The notes under the pieces were generated by a model, which searched no databases, had not been told where the DNA came from, and saw only the letters and a program-made list of their open reading frames with translations. From NCBI GenBank assembly GCA_022036555.1, contig CM039119.1, positions 38,137,255 through 38,201,254 of the forward strand: DNA of 64,000 bases, given 5' to 3'. This stretch comes from Microstegium vimineum (taxonomy: Eukaryota; Streptophyta; Magnoliopsida; Poales; Poaceae). The position numbers and the translations under genes were made by a program. Each line of letters starts with the position of its first letter. Position 1 is the stretch's first letter. Positions 32,666-43,610 of this stretch are shown here, piece after piece.

Positions 32666-33907
32666 ATGGCTCATCAAGCGGTTACCTTCCCCGGATCCAT
32701 GGTCATCCCTGCAGGCGGCACCACCCTCCAGATCGGATCTATGGTCTGGACTATCCACGACACTGTCTCTGTCTCCGAAACTACGGAACCTGCGCAACTC
32801 CTCGCGCCCAACTCTCCTTCGATCGAAGATCTGACCACCAAGAGGGCTCAAGGCACACCCGGGCACATCGCCCATGACGACCCGGCGGGCGCTGTCGACC
32901 AGATTGATGAAGACCTCGTCGAATGCCTCGGCCTCATCAACGCCGCTCACCGCCGACTTCGTCCACACGCGTCGACCGCACGAAAGAAGATCACCCTGGA
33001 AGCATCACAACACTGCTCGACACCGGATCCCGCAAGCCATGGTAGTGGGCGGAAGCGTCGACGCGGCAACAGCCACAAAGAGGTCCTTGACGGCCCCTGT
33101 CCCCTTCACGAACGAGGAAAACACACCATGCGGGAATGCATCGCCCTCAAGGAGGCCATCCAGAGCAAGGCGGAAGCAAAGCAACAGGGCAACGACCCTT
33201 CGATAGAGGACACGCCGAAGGCCCCGATCACCAACTTCACGAAGGCCACGCGCATCTTCTCCATATTCCGCGGGCGCCCAGATGGTAACGGTAAGCGTCG
33301 CCGGGATTTTACTAACAGTAATATCATTCATGTCCCTGCTCCAGATTGGACGAGGTGCCAAATCGATTTCTCCAGAGACGATCATCGGGTATGGCACGAC
33401 TACCCTGGTTGCTTCCCCTTGGTCGTCAGCGCAGTCGTCGTGACTAGCTTCTTCAAAAAGATACTCGTCGATGGAGGAAGTTCTCTCAACATTATTTTCC
33501 CGAGCACGCTCCAACGTCTCGAGTTCCGGGAGAGGAGCATCTGCCCGGTGAATTTCTCCTTCCATGGTATAATCCCCGGTGAAAGCTCGAAGCTGTCCGG
33601 ACAGATCACCCTTCTGGTATGATTCGAATCCAACCATCTGGTGCGTGAAGAACCCGTAGATTTCATGATCGCCAACCTCGATACTCCATACGACGCCATC
33701 CTCGGGCGGCTTGCGCTATCAAGACTCATGGCGATACCGCACTATACCTATTTAGTGCTCAAGATACCAACACCGCAGGGGGTCATCAGCCTCCACTTCG
33801 ATCTCCAGATCGCATACGAGTGTGAGCAAGAGACAATCACTGACGCGACCAGGCGGGAGCAACTGCGCGGTACCCAAATCTGCCTGTCTGATGCGGCCAA
33901 GCCATGA
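32666..33907 (+). pseudogene. gag-protease region of the Tat element (shortened, frameshifted)
   Basis: The frame from ATG 32666 to 33622 carries a short Gag-like N-terminus, a CHH-type motif (PCPLHERGKHTMREC) and the protease with VDGGSS, the Tat-style active site. A stop ends this frame at 33622. The second half of the protease (33641-33907, YDAILGRLALSRLMA) continues in another frame. The usual central Gag domain is not visible, so an internal deletion is inferred. The antisense ORF of 210 codons in the same place is a shadow. Confidence 0.8.
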
Positions 33908-36900
33908 GCAGGAGACTTCGACGTTCCAGAGCCTCCGACCACACGTGCCTCGAAGAAATCCAGGGACACGAAGACGGTGGTCCTGGACGATGATGATCCT
34001 GAAAAGACCGCCGTGATCAGCGCCGACCTCGACCACGAACAAGAAAGCGCGCTCGTCAGCTTCCTGCGACGCAATATCAACATCTTCGCCTAGAAACCGG
34101 CAGATATGCCAGGAGTCCCCCGTGACTGCGCCGAGCATTCCCTGAACGTGGTTGACAGGGCCAAGCCGACCCGCCAGAAGCTTAGAAGGTTCGCACCAGA
34201 CCGCAAAGAGGCTATTAAGGCTGAAATAACTAGGCTCCTAGCTGCAGGGTTCATAAAGGAAGTAAATCATCCCGATTGGCTTGCCAATCCAGTACTTGTA
34301 AGAAAAAAGAATAATGAATGGAGAATGTGTGTCGACTATACGAGTCTCAACAAGCATTGCCCTCCCGACCCTTTCCCTCTCCCACAGATCGATGAAGTTG
34401 TTGACTCCACTGCCGGATGCGAGCTCCTCTCCTTCCTCGACTATTACTACCGGCTAGCACCAAATAGCGTTGAAGGTGGAAGATCAAATTAAAACATCGT
34501 TCATAACCCCTTTCGGAGCCTACTGCTACATAACAATGTCCTTCGGACTAAAAAATGCCGGTGCAACGTACCAGCGCGCCATACAAGAATGCTTGAAAGA
34601 ACTCATTCCAGGAAAGGTCGAGGCCTACGTAGATGACGTGGTCATAAAAACACACTCCGCAGAAACACTAATCGCTGACATAGAGGCAACCTTCGAGGCC
34701 CTCAACAAGTTCAGGTGGAAGTTAAACCCAAAGAAATGCATCTTTGGGGTATCATCAGGAAACCTGCTTGGCAACATCGTCAGTCGGTCCGACATTCGGG
34801 CCAATCCGGAAAAAACCACCGAGTCCTCCAAATGAAACCTCCGTACAACGTCAAAGACATGCAGAAACTTGCTGGGTGTATGGATGCCCTAAACCGCTTC
34901 ATCTCCCGCCTCGGTGTAAAAGTCCTTCCATTCTTCGGACTCTTAAAGGGCGGGCAGAAGTTTGAATGGAACAACGAGGCCAATTGCGCCTTCGCTGACC
35001 TTAAGCGGTACCTCACCAAACCACCTGTCGTGGTCGCGCCGAAAGAAGACGAACCAATGTTACTTTACATTGCCGCCACCAACCGAGTTGTCAACACTGT
35101 CATGGTGGTCGAACGTGAAGAAAGCGGGCGTGTATACCTGGTCCAGCGGCCATGCTATTTTGCAAGCGAAGTACCGAATGAGTCAAAAACAAGATACCCT
35201 CAGGTGCATAAGCTATTATACGTGGGACTCATCACCGCACGCAAGCTCCGGCACTACTTCCAATGGCCAACCAAGGTGATAGTCGTCACCGAATTCCCTT
35301 TGGGAGACATTCTGCACAACAAGGACGCTACAGGGCGAATAATCAAATGGGCGGTAGAATTGGAAACGTTCAATATAGCCTTCCAAGGGAGACATACAAT
35401 CAAGTCACAAGCACTTGCTGACTTCATCGCCGAATGGACCGACATCCAGGTCCTAGTAAACACTAAAGCACCCGAGCACTGGACTTTGTTCTTCGAAGGC
35501 TCACTATCCATTCACGGAGCAGGAGCCGGTCTTCTATTCATATCACCATGCAGAGATAAGCTTCGCTACGGCCTGCGACTACTATTCCCAGCATCCAACA
35601 ATGCCGCCGAATATGAGGCGGCACTACACGGGCTCCGCATTGCGAGCGAACTCGGCATAAAACGCATCATCATCAACGGCGAATCGGCCCTAGTAATCAA
35701 CCAGCTAAACAAAGAATGGAGGCGCTCCAACGAGAAGATGGATGCATACTGTGCAGCCATTCAAAAATTAGAAGGCAAGTTCTTTGGGATCGAATATCAC
35801 TATGTCCCGCGCGACCAAAACCAGGCAGTAGATGAAATGTCCAAACCGGGATCATCGCGATCCCCCATCCCGGCCGGAGTTTTTGTCCAAGACCTATGTG
35901 AGCCATCAATCGTCGATCAACGTGAAGCCACACCTGATGATGTACCACAACCACAAGCTAACGTGCTGATCACAACAAGCACCAGCCGGTCATCCGACTG
36001 GCGAGACGATTTTGTCCAGTACCTCTCCAATAATGTGGTGCCATCAGATCAGACAGAAGCAGAGCGACTAATCCGCCGAGCCCACAACTATATCCTCATT
36101 GACGGTACATTGATGAGGAAGAACTCCAGGTTTGAAGCACTACAAAAATGCGTCTCCAAGGAGGAGGGCGCGGCAATCCTACAAGACATTCACGCAGGCA
36201 AGTGTGGAAATCATGCTGCTGCGAAAACGCTGGTACGAAAAGCTTTTCAAGTCGGGTTCTATTGGCCCACAGCGGTCGCCGATGCAGAATAGATGGTGCG
36301 CACCTGCAAGGGGTGCTAGTTCTTCGCCAAGCAAACTCACCTACCTGCCCAAGAGCTCCAAATAATACCGGCCTCTTGGCCCTTTGCTTGTTGGGGTCTT
36401 GATATGATCGGACCCTTCCGACCAGCACCGGCGAACTTCAAATGGATCTATGTGGCCGTCGACAAATTCTCCAAGTGGATTGAGGTTAAGCCGATCACCA
36501 AAGCCTCGGCTGGGAGCGCAGTCGCCTTCATCGACGAAATCATACACCGATTTGGCGTCCCAAATTCAATCATCACCGACATGGGGTCAAATTTCACCAG
36601 AAACTTTTTCTGGGATTTCTACGAGGACAACGGAATACTAGTCAAATATGTCTCCGTCGCCCACCCCAGAGCAAACGGCCAGGCCGAACGAGCGAATGGA
36701 ATGATACTAGATGCACTCAAGAAAAGGTTGTACCAGGAGGAAGAAAAGAACGCAGGTCGCTAGCTGCACGAACTACCCGCAGTGCTTTGGGGACTACGCA
36801 CCCAGCCCAGTCGCAACACCGACGTCTCCCCATACTTCATGGTTTTCGGCTTCGAAGCTGTCATACCAACCGACGTCGCTTTCGGTTCCCCGCGGGTAGA

Positions 36901-37237
36901 GCAGTACGACGAAGAAACATCCGACCGGGCCAGAATTGACGACCTCGATCGTCTCGAAGAACAGAGGCTAACCTCGTGCATACGCACAGACAAGTACCTC
37001 GAAGGCGTCCGCCGATATTACTACCGCAACGTCAACCACAGATCGTTCATCGTAGGAGAACTCGTCCTCAAGAGGAAACTGAAGACTAAGGGCATGCATA
37101 AGCTCTCTTCACATTGGGAAGGCCCCTACATCATCAAAGAAGTAACTCGACCAGGGTCCTATCGGCTTGCAGACCAAGAAGGCATCGATGTACCTAACTC
37201 ATGGAGCATAGAACACCTTAGGCGTTTCTACGTCTGA
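33908..37237 (+). pseudogene. pol of the Tat element (RT, dual RNase H, integrase), broken
   Basis: The RT N-terminus is at 34106-34492. A one-base insertion in the region after LDYY (about 34445) shifts the frame to 34470-34835, which carries the YVDD active site (34628-34639). Another shift near 34830 leads to the long frame ending 36292 with the first RNase H, a second archaeal-type RNase H (WTLFFEGS to ALHGLRIASELG region, about 35480-35720) and the integrase zinc region. A stop at 36290-36292 and others split the integrase, whose core (WGLDMIGPF, SIITDMGSNF, GQAERANG) is at 36404-36763. The C-terminal part is at 36782-37237. Not functional as written. Confidence 0.9.
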
Positions 37238-37317
37238 AATACTTTTATCATTGTCTCAACCATATCAATAAAGTTCGACACGCCATCCATATACTTTCTT
37301 CTTTTCGATGCCATCTG

Positions 37318-37460
37318 CATAACGACTACAGCGTTTGACGACTTCTACAAAACGCCTACGGCGTTCAACGACTTCTACAAAATGCATACGACATTCGACG
37401 ACCTCTCCAAAACACTCCTATAGTGTTCGGTGTCCTCTCCAAAACGCAATAGGGCGTTTC
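37318..37460 (+). repeat. Imperfect tandem repeat with inner palindromes
   Basis: There are four to five units of about 30-34 bp, each containing an acgcctacggcgtt-like palindrome followed by a cgacttctacaaaa or ctctccaaaa spacer. It lies in the spacer just after pol. Confidence 0.75.
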
Positions 37461-38571
37461 TCCAAATAGCCTGGCCATAACCAGAAAGCCCCCTAAGCTG
37501 GCCTGCCAATGAATCATAGCGAATAGAAGTAGCTACCCTAAGCGCTACGACTACATTGACAGGCCTCCTAAACGATATTTCCCCAGAAGCCGGGCGATAC
37601 CATTTGGGTCGGGAGCATGAGTTTATGTGCCCAGAATCTGTATACGACCACGGTACGGTCGACGACTCTACAAGCAGCATGACTTTTCGCCCAGCGTCTG
37701 CAGGAACGGTCTCCACATGCCCTGGTCACGCCACGATCGAGCCTCTCGGAAAAAGGCCCTGTCCGTTGGTATCTCCGTAAGCGTGCATGAGCTGTTTGCC
37801 CTCTGCACCGCGGGTTGCTAGCAGCGTGCCTCCTTGGGAGTCCTTATGTATCCTACGCGTGCAGTGGCGCTAGCCCTACGATTTGGACCATTTGAGACCC
37901 AAGGCCGAACGATTCATCGCTACGGCTCATGACTCAGCTGGCACGAAAGAACATACAAGTGAAATAAAAGCTTACCGCCCCGATAAACAAAGCTTTGATA
38001 CATTTCACTTACAAGTCCACACCAACCTTGTATTATATACAAACGACGGTTACATCGTAGCAAAAAACTCCATGTTAGCAAGAAGATCCCCAGCAACTAC
38101 ATCCGCCTCCGCCTCCAAGCGACCAACGTCCAACTCTGAAGTACCCGCTGCGTAGCCACTCCGTACCCTTTGCAGATCGACTCGCGGATAGTGCGACCGC
38201 AGTATCGCAAGCCCATGAGAGAGCATTTCCTATGCTGCCAACGACACAAATGACTTGAAGCATCCACAAAAACCTCACGCCCTCGACAAAGCATCAGCTA
38301 TAGACTCGCCCGATGGAGGAGCGGAGACAAAGGTAATGTTATCCACGCAGGCCATAACGGGTCCGACTTCTTCAATCAGGTTCCAAAATCGATTGCGCCC
38401 AGCAGCAACTTCGCCATCTAGCTCTACAAACGTCCAAGAACGTAAGCACAAGAACAAGGCGACGACTCTAGGGACCAAACAGGACGACGGAACTAACCTT
38501 TCTTCGCCTTCGATAGCTGGTTGCGTAGGCTCAAGTTGTCACGTTCCTTATCCAAAAGGGCCCTCTCCAGT
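37461..38571. other. Spacer between Tat pol and the antisense ORF
   Basis: Short ORFs in several frames, none with a domain. It may be the 3' UTR of both the sense pol transcript and the antisense ORF transcript. Confidence 0.45.
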
Positions 38572-40287
38572 TCACACACCCGCGAACGGGATCCCCGCAA
38601 GGATTCCTCCAAAGACACGATCCGGAGCTTGCGTTCCCGACCCGTCTTCAGCAATGCCTGCGAAATTGTGGTTAAGCCTGCGATTAATAAAAGGAAAAGG
38701 AAGCCAACGAATCACCTTAACACTATCCAGGATGCCCTGGTCGTAGTCAGAACCCCCACTATCGACGAAGCCCTCTCGCGAGTGGGCCAGCTCCACGAAG
38801 TCGTCTTCACTAACAACAGAAGCTCGCCTCCGCCTCTTCCTCGAATGCGAGCCAAACGTCAGTGGCACACCATCATCTTCCAAAGGAATTCCCGGGTCTC
38901 CCGAAGAATCCAAGTCACCGCCAAGTCCCGGGTGATCTGCAGCCCAGGACTCCGACCTCAGCGGCTGCGGATCGGCAACAACCGTCTCTGCCCTGGGCAG
39001 CCCCTCGCCAGCCGAACCCTTGTCAAAAGCCTCCGACGCACCGAGAGGGACGTTCCCATCTCCAAAAGAAGTACCACGTCTCTGGGTCGGTAGAGATGGA
39101 GATTCACCAGAATAACAAAAAATATTCTGCTCCGTAGTATCACCACCAGCCTGGGGCGTACAAAACTCCGGCAACAAGCCTGGGACCGGAAACATGGCGA
39201 AATAAGAGACACGATCTTCACCATGAACCTACACAGCCAAGTGCATATGTAAGCACGACGAACGCCAAAAGAAAACGATGCAAGACAAGTCTGCAGACAA
39301 CAAAACCTGCGGAGGAGGACGACGAAGAGAAAAGACCTTCCTCGAACGGCGCGGCAAGGAACGCTTCGAAAGATCAAAGATGTAATTCAAACGCTTTTTA
39401 GCAACAACTGACTCAATACTTTCAGGAGCTTCTCGAGTACTATCACCCTTACCAACATACTCAAAAGCTAGATACTCCCTATCTTTACAAGGCTGACATC
39501 GCCTGGTAATTAAACTGCACACTACCCCCACACCGTCAAGAGTACGACGATCATGCAACTCCAGCAACAACTTCGCCGTATCTAAACTAGCCTCAGACGA
39601 CGACTCTGACCAGGTTCCCAGCACTATGGGCACCAGTGCGGGGTCACATGGTGCGAAGGGTTCTTCCTGATGAACATAAAACCACCTCGATTTGTGCCCA
39701 GCAAATTTAGAGTGTAGCGGCATTGAAATATACTGACTAGACATGCCATCCCTGAGTTGAAGATACACTGAACTAATAACACCAGATGATCCAGTCCCAT
39801 TGGTCTTCAAACGGAAGAAGTATCGGAACAAATCAAAATGGGGATAGATCCCAATAAACGCCTCACACATGTGGATAAATATCGCAATGTGCACAATCGA
39901 ATTCGGATTCAGATTGCAGAGCGATATATCATAGTACTGTAAAAGACCTCGAAGGAAAGGATGGACCGGAACTCCGAAACCACCCCGGAAGAAAGGCTCA
40001 AACACCACAAGTTCACCCGTATTTGGCATCGAAAACAACTCACCGAACGCCGGTCGCCATCCACCGGCCTCCTTATCTGGGAGTAGACCACCAAAAACCA
40101 GAGCATTGATATCATCTTCCTTCAGGGTGCTCGGAGTCCAATGCTCCGCCCAAGGCGGCACCACCAGCTCTTCAACCCTAACATTTGGGGGCGATGGTGC
40201 TGAAGCTTTCCTAGCTGCCGTTGACGACCTCGCGCCCGCATCCGCTGCAGCGGATAGCTTCGAAACACTACCCTTCTTTGGCGCCAT
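38572..40287 (-). pseudogene. Antisense ORF (aORF) of the Tat element, plant-transposon domain of the PF04195 type
   Basis: Read from ATG 40287 on the minus strand, about 571 codons are open except for one in-frame TAG at 39229-39231. The upper part (40287-39229) contains FFRGGFGVPVHPFLRGLLQY and FIHMCEAFIGIYPHFDLFRY, the hallmark of the putative gypsy-type transposon domain (Transposase_28) found in aORFs of grass Tat elements. The lower part (39195-38572) is acidic with a KRRRR basic patch. A TATAAA lies at 40425-40430, about 140 nt upstream. The protein's role is not known. The 34 codons before this ATG (up to 40389) are also open but look like leader. Confidence 0.85.
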
Positions 40288-40424
40288 CACCAGCAAGCAA
40301 TCAAGCACCGAGATAGAGAACGAATCAAAGAAAGCGACGGGAGAAGTGCTGAGAAAGTTATGATGGAAGATGAAAAGCTTTCGCCACAATAGAGGAATGG
40401 AAACCGCCGCCGCTAGATCTGCCC

Positions 40425-40430
40425 TTTATA
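40425..40430 (-). promoter_or_regulatory. Candidate TATA box of the antisense ORF
   Basis: TATAAA on the minus strand, followed by AG-rich leader and the aORF ATG about 140 nt downstream. Confidence 0.5.
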
Positions 40431-40902
40431 CCAAGCAACGCGCCTCTTCGCCTTCTAGGGTTTTTGGGAAACCACAATAATCAAATGAGGAACCGCCACG
40501 CCCACCTTCTGCACCGCGGCTCGGGCCGTTAACTGCGCGGTTAATTCGGCCCATTTACTTCCTTTTTCGTCCTCCCTATATATTTACTTCTAAGTTTATC
40601 TTTCCATTTACGACTAATAACTTCCGCAGTGTCACCAACGCTACAATCCCGGGGACTGGACGCATAATCTTGTTATAATCTATTTCGTGTAGCTACAGTA
40701 ACATGGCTACAGTAGTATGGTCAGCAGGGTCCACAGAGCTTGCTATATAACCACACTCGGGGACTCCATTGGCAGCAACCATGACTCGGCTGCCTGGTTG
40801 CATTCCCGACCAGGCTCGGGGACTTCGTCCAAGTCATACCAAGCAAGGCTCGGGGACTGCGGCCACGACACTGAAGGACAACACCCGGGGACTGACGCCC
40901 GG

Positions 40903-42042
40903 GGACTGCGAATCAAGCAACATGACCCCGATGAAAGAACCTCCTAAGCTCCTTACATCAGGCTCGGGGACTATGGGTATTCACAGTCGTTTCTCATTAA
41001 ACTCATATTTCAGTATTTTAATTTTCAAATATATGATCCTAATACAAGATGCTTCCAGTTTCTTACATTAGGCTCGGGGACTATGGGTATTCGCAGTCGT
41101 TTTACCAAACTCATGCTTCAATTTACATACCTTATGCATCTTTTTTATAAAGCATCTTCACCTGCTACCATGCTCGAGGACTAAGTGGGTACACTTCACC
41201 TCGCAGTGAATGTACTGATTTTGTTCTCGATAGAGCTCTGTTGTTTTTGGTGTTGTTTTTGCAGAGCCTAAGTGGGTACACTTCACCAGGAAAGGACTTT
41301 TCAAAAGTTTTTTCTTCTTCAGCACATCACATCCTCCCAACAAGCAGCCGCAGCACCTGACGAGGCGACTAGCTCGCCCATCACGCTACGACGCTTTCGA
41401 CCAGCCTGACCTGGTTGGCAGGTTTCTCCGATCAGCACCTCGACCAGGCAGCCTGGTCGGGGCTTCACGACGACTGCAATGCATGATGGCGACTAGCTGA
41501 ACATCTTCAAGAACAATGCCGCGGGCTCACCGGAAGAATACAATGTGCTCGGGGACTTGTTGGGGATATTACCTCAGCATATCCCTAGGGATCTTATGGG
41601 CCTATCGACCAGAAGACGACCTAGCCCACGAGGCCTTGCGGCATGTGACTAGCCCGTCGTGCTCGCCAAGGACTCCAAAGAAGTCTTGCTCGCCAAGGAA
41701 GATCCTAGTAGATAGACTCGGATCCCTTGCCTTAAGGGACCGATCGTAGTCGGTTAGGATATGGAAATTGTAACCCTGCTCCACGGCTATATAAGGCGAG
41801 TAGGGACCCCCTCCAAAATCTCTCTCTCAGATCATCTACGGTCTTGTAACCTAGTACTCAGATCAATCCAGCCACCAAAACACAGGACGTAGGGTATTAC
41901 GGTGATTTGCCGGCCCAAACCTGTCTAAATCGCCGTGTCTATGCTCTCTGTGTTACTCTTGATCGCCGTCGCCACACCTCCGCCTACAATCTACTACCGT
42001 AGGGTACCCCCTAGGTAGACTGCGATGCATATTTCGTCGACA
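40903..42042 (+). repeat. 3' LTR of the Tat element (visible matching part)
   Basis: It corresponds to 31488-32628 and ends CGTCGACA. The true LTR start must lie further left. TGTC at 40630 is a candidate because it inverts the terminal GACA and is followed by the cggggact-rich section, but no clear polypurine tract precedes it. Confidence 0.85.
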
Positions 42043-43610
42043 AAGACTTCTCAAACCGGTTTCTTGGTTGTTTGCCCAAGAAATACAAAACCTTGAGGCA
42101 AATAATTAGGAGAGATGGTTTGACCGACATCACTCCCTATGAAGTACTTGGAGAGATCATGACCAAAGAGCAATACAATGAAGAAAGTGAAGAAGAAGAG
42201 GTCAAGGAAGAAGAGAGAAGAAGAGCTTAGCATTCAAGGCTTCATCATCCAAGAGCATGAGCAAGGAAGGAAGCAAGAATCAAGTGATGATGAAGATGCA
42301 AGTGATATTGATGATGAAACAATGGCCCTCTTTGTGCGCAAATTTGGCAAGTTCATGAAGAAGAAGGGCTATGGAGCTAGAAAGTGAAGAGACAACTTCA
42401 AGAGCAAGGAATATGTGAGGAGATGCTACAAGTGCAAGAGCACCGACCATATGATAGCCAATTGCTCCAACCATAGTGATGATGATGATAAGAAGAAGGG
42501 CAAGCATGACAAGAAAGAGAAGAAGCTATCATTCATCAAGAAGAAGAAGGGTGAATCATATGGGGTGACTTAGGATAGTGATGATTCTTCCTTCGATGGT
42601 GACTCTAGTGATGATGAGAGGAAGAAGTCCAAGAAGAAGGCATTGGCAAGTATTGCTATCAACAACAAGCCTCCCACCTTTGACACTCCATCATGCTTCA
42701 TGGCTAAGCCAACTAAGGTAAAATCTTGTGATGAGAGTGATGATGATAGTAGTGATGATGAGGATGAATACTCCAAGGAGGAACTCATGGATATGATGGA
42801 ACAAGCTCATACTTGCTTTGAGATAAAGAGGAAGGAGTGCAAAGAATTGAACAAGAAGCTTAAGGCCCTTGAACAATCCTTTGATGAGCTCAATGGTACT
42901 CATGAGAGGCTAGTGGAAGCCCATGAGAAACTTGAGAGGACTCACAAGAATCTTGAAAAGGCTCACTCCTCCCCCCTTGATCAAAACAAGGACAAGGTTG
43001 TTGTGTCATGTGATGTTGGAGTAACTTGTGATATTCTTAATGAATCATTTTTCACTCCTATAATTGTTACACCAACCAACACTAGCATTTCCACATGCAC
43101 ATCCACTAGTGATAGCTCTAACTGTGATGCTTCACTAGTGAGTGAAAATGAAAAATTGAAACATGATGTTAATGAACTCACTCATGATTTGAGTAAGGCA
43201 TATGGTGGAGATGCCCGCTTGCTAAAGTGCTTGGGTAGCCAAAGGTTCTCCCTTTTCAAAGAGGGATTGGGCTACACTCCCAAGAGAGGCAAGGCGGCCT
43301 TTGTGACTCCAAAGCCTAGCTTTGTGAAGAGCAATGGCCGGTTTTGCAATAGTTGCAAGCAAGTGGGACATGTTGACCAATATTGCAAACTTAACATGAG
43401 CCAAACTAAATTCTCTAAATCATCCTCTATTCATTTTAACTCTTTTTATATACTTACCAAGGGTAGAGGTGGTATCATGGCTAAGTATGTTGGTATACCC
43501 ATTGTTGGCCAAAGAAGAAGGCAATTTGGGTGCCAAAATCCTTGGTCACTAACTTTGGAGGACCCAGACAAGTGTGGGTACCTAAGAAGAACTAATTTGT
43601 TTTGTAGGTC
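42043..43610 (+). pseudogene. gag remnant of copia 2
   Basis: The capsid C-terminal part (42043-42230) is followed by a CCHC knuckle (CYKCKSTDHMIANC, about 42426), an acidic region, a coiled-coil-like stretch (about 42760-42970) and a second knuckle (CNSCKQVGHVDQYC, about 43345). Stops occur at about 42228, 42385 and 42570. The layout matches Sirevirus Gag. Confidence 0.82.

Larger units (their letters stand above)
31488..42042 (+). mobile_element. Ty3/gypsy retrotransposon, Tat lineage, with antisense ORF; 5' LTR truncated
   Basis: It has LTR copies at both ends, a primer site, a short gag, protease, RT, RNase H plus a second (dual) RNase H, integrase, a repeat-rich spacer and a minus-strand ORF before the 3' LTR. 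The dual RNase H and the antisense ORF define the Tat group (Grande/RIRE2-like). The 3' flank aagac at 42043 is inside copia 2 gag, so the element inserted there. The 5' flank is copia 1, so the left boundary is rearranged. Confidence 0.9.

Noticed and set aside
33005..33637. 210-codon antisense ORF opposite Tat gag/protease
   Set aside because: It overlaps clear sense-strand protease and gag motifs and lacks a domain; unlike the 38572-40287 aORF it is a shadow.
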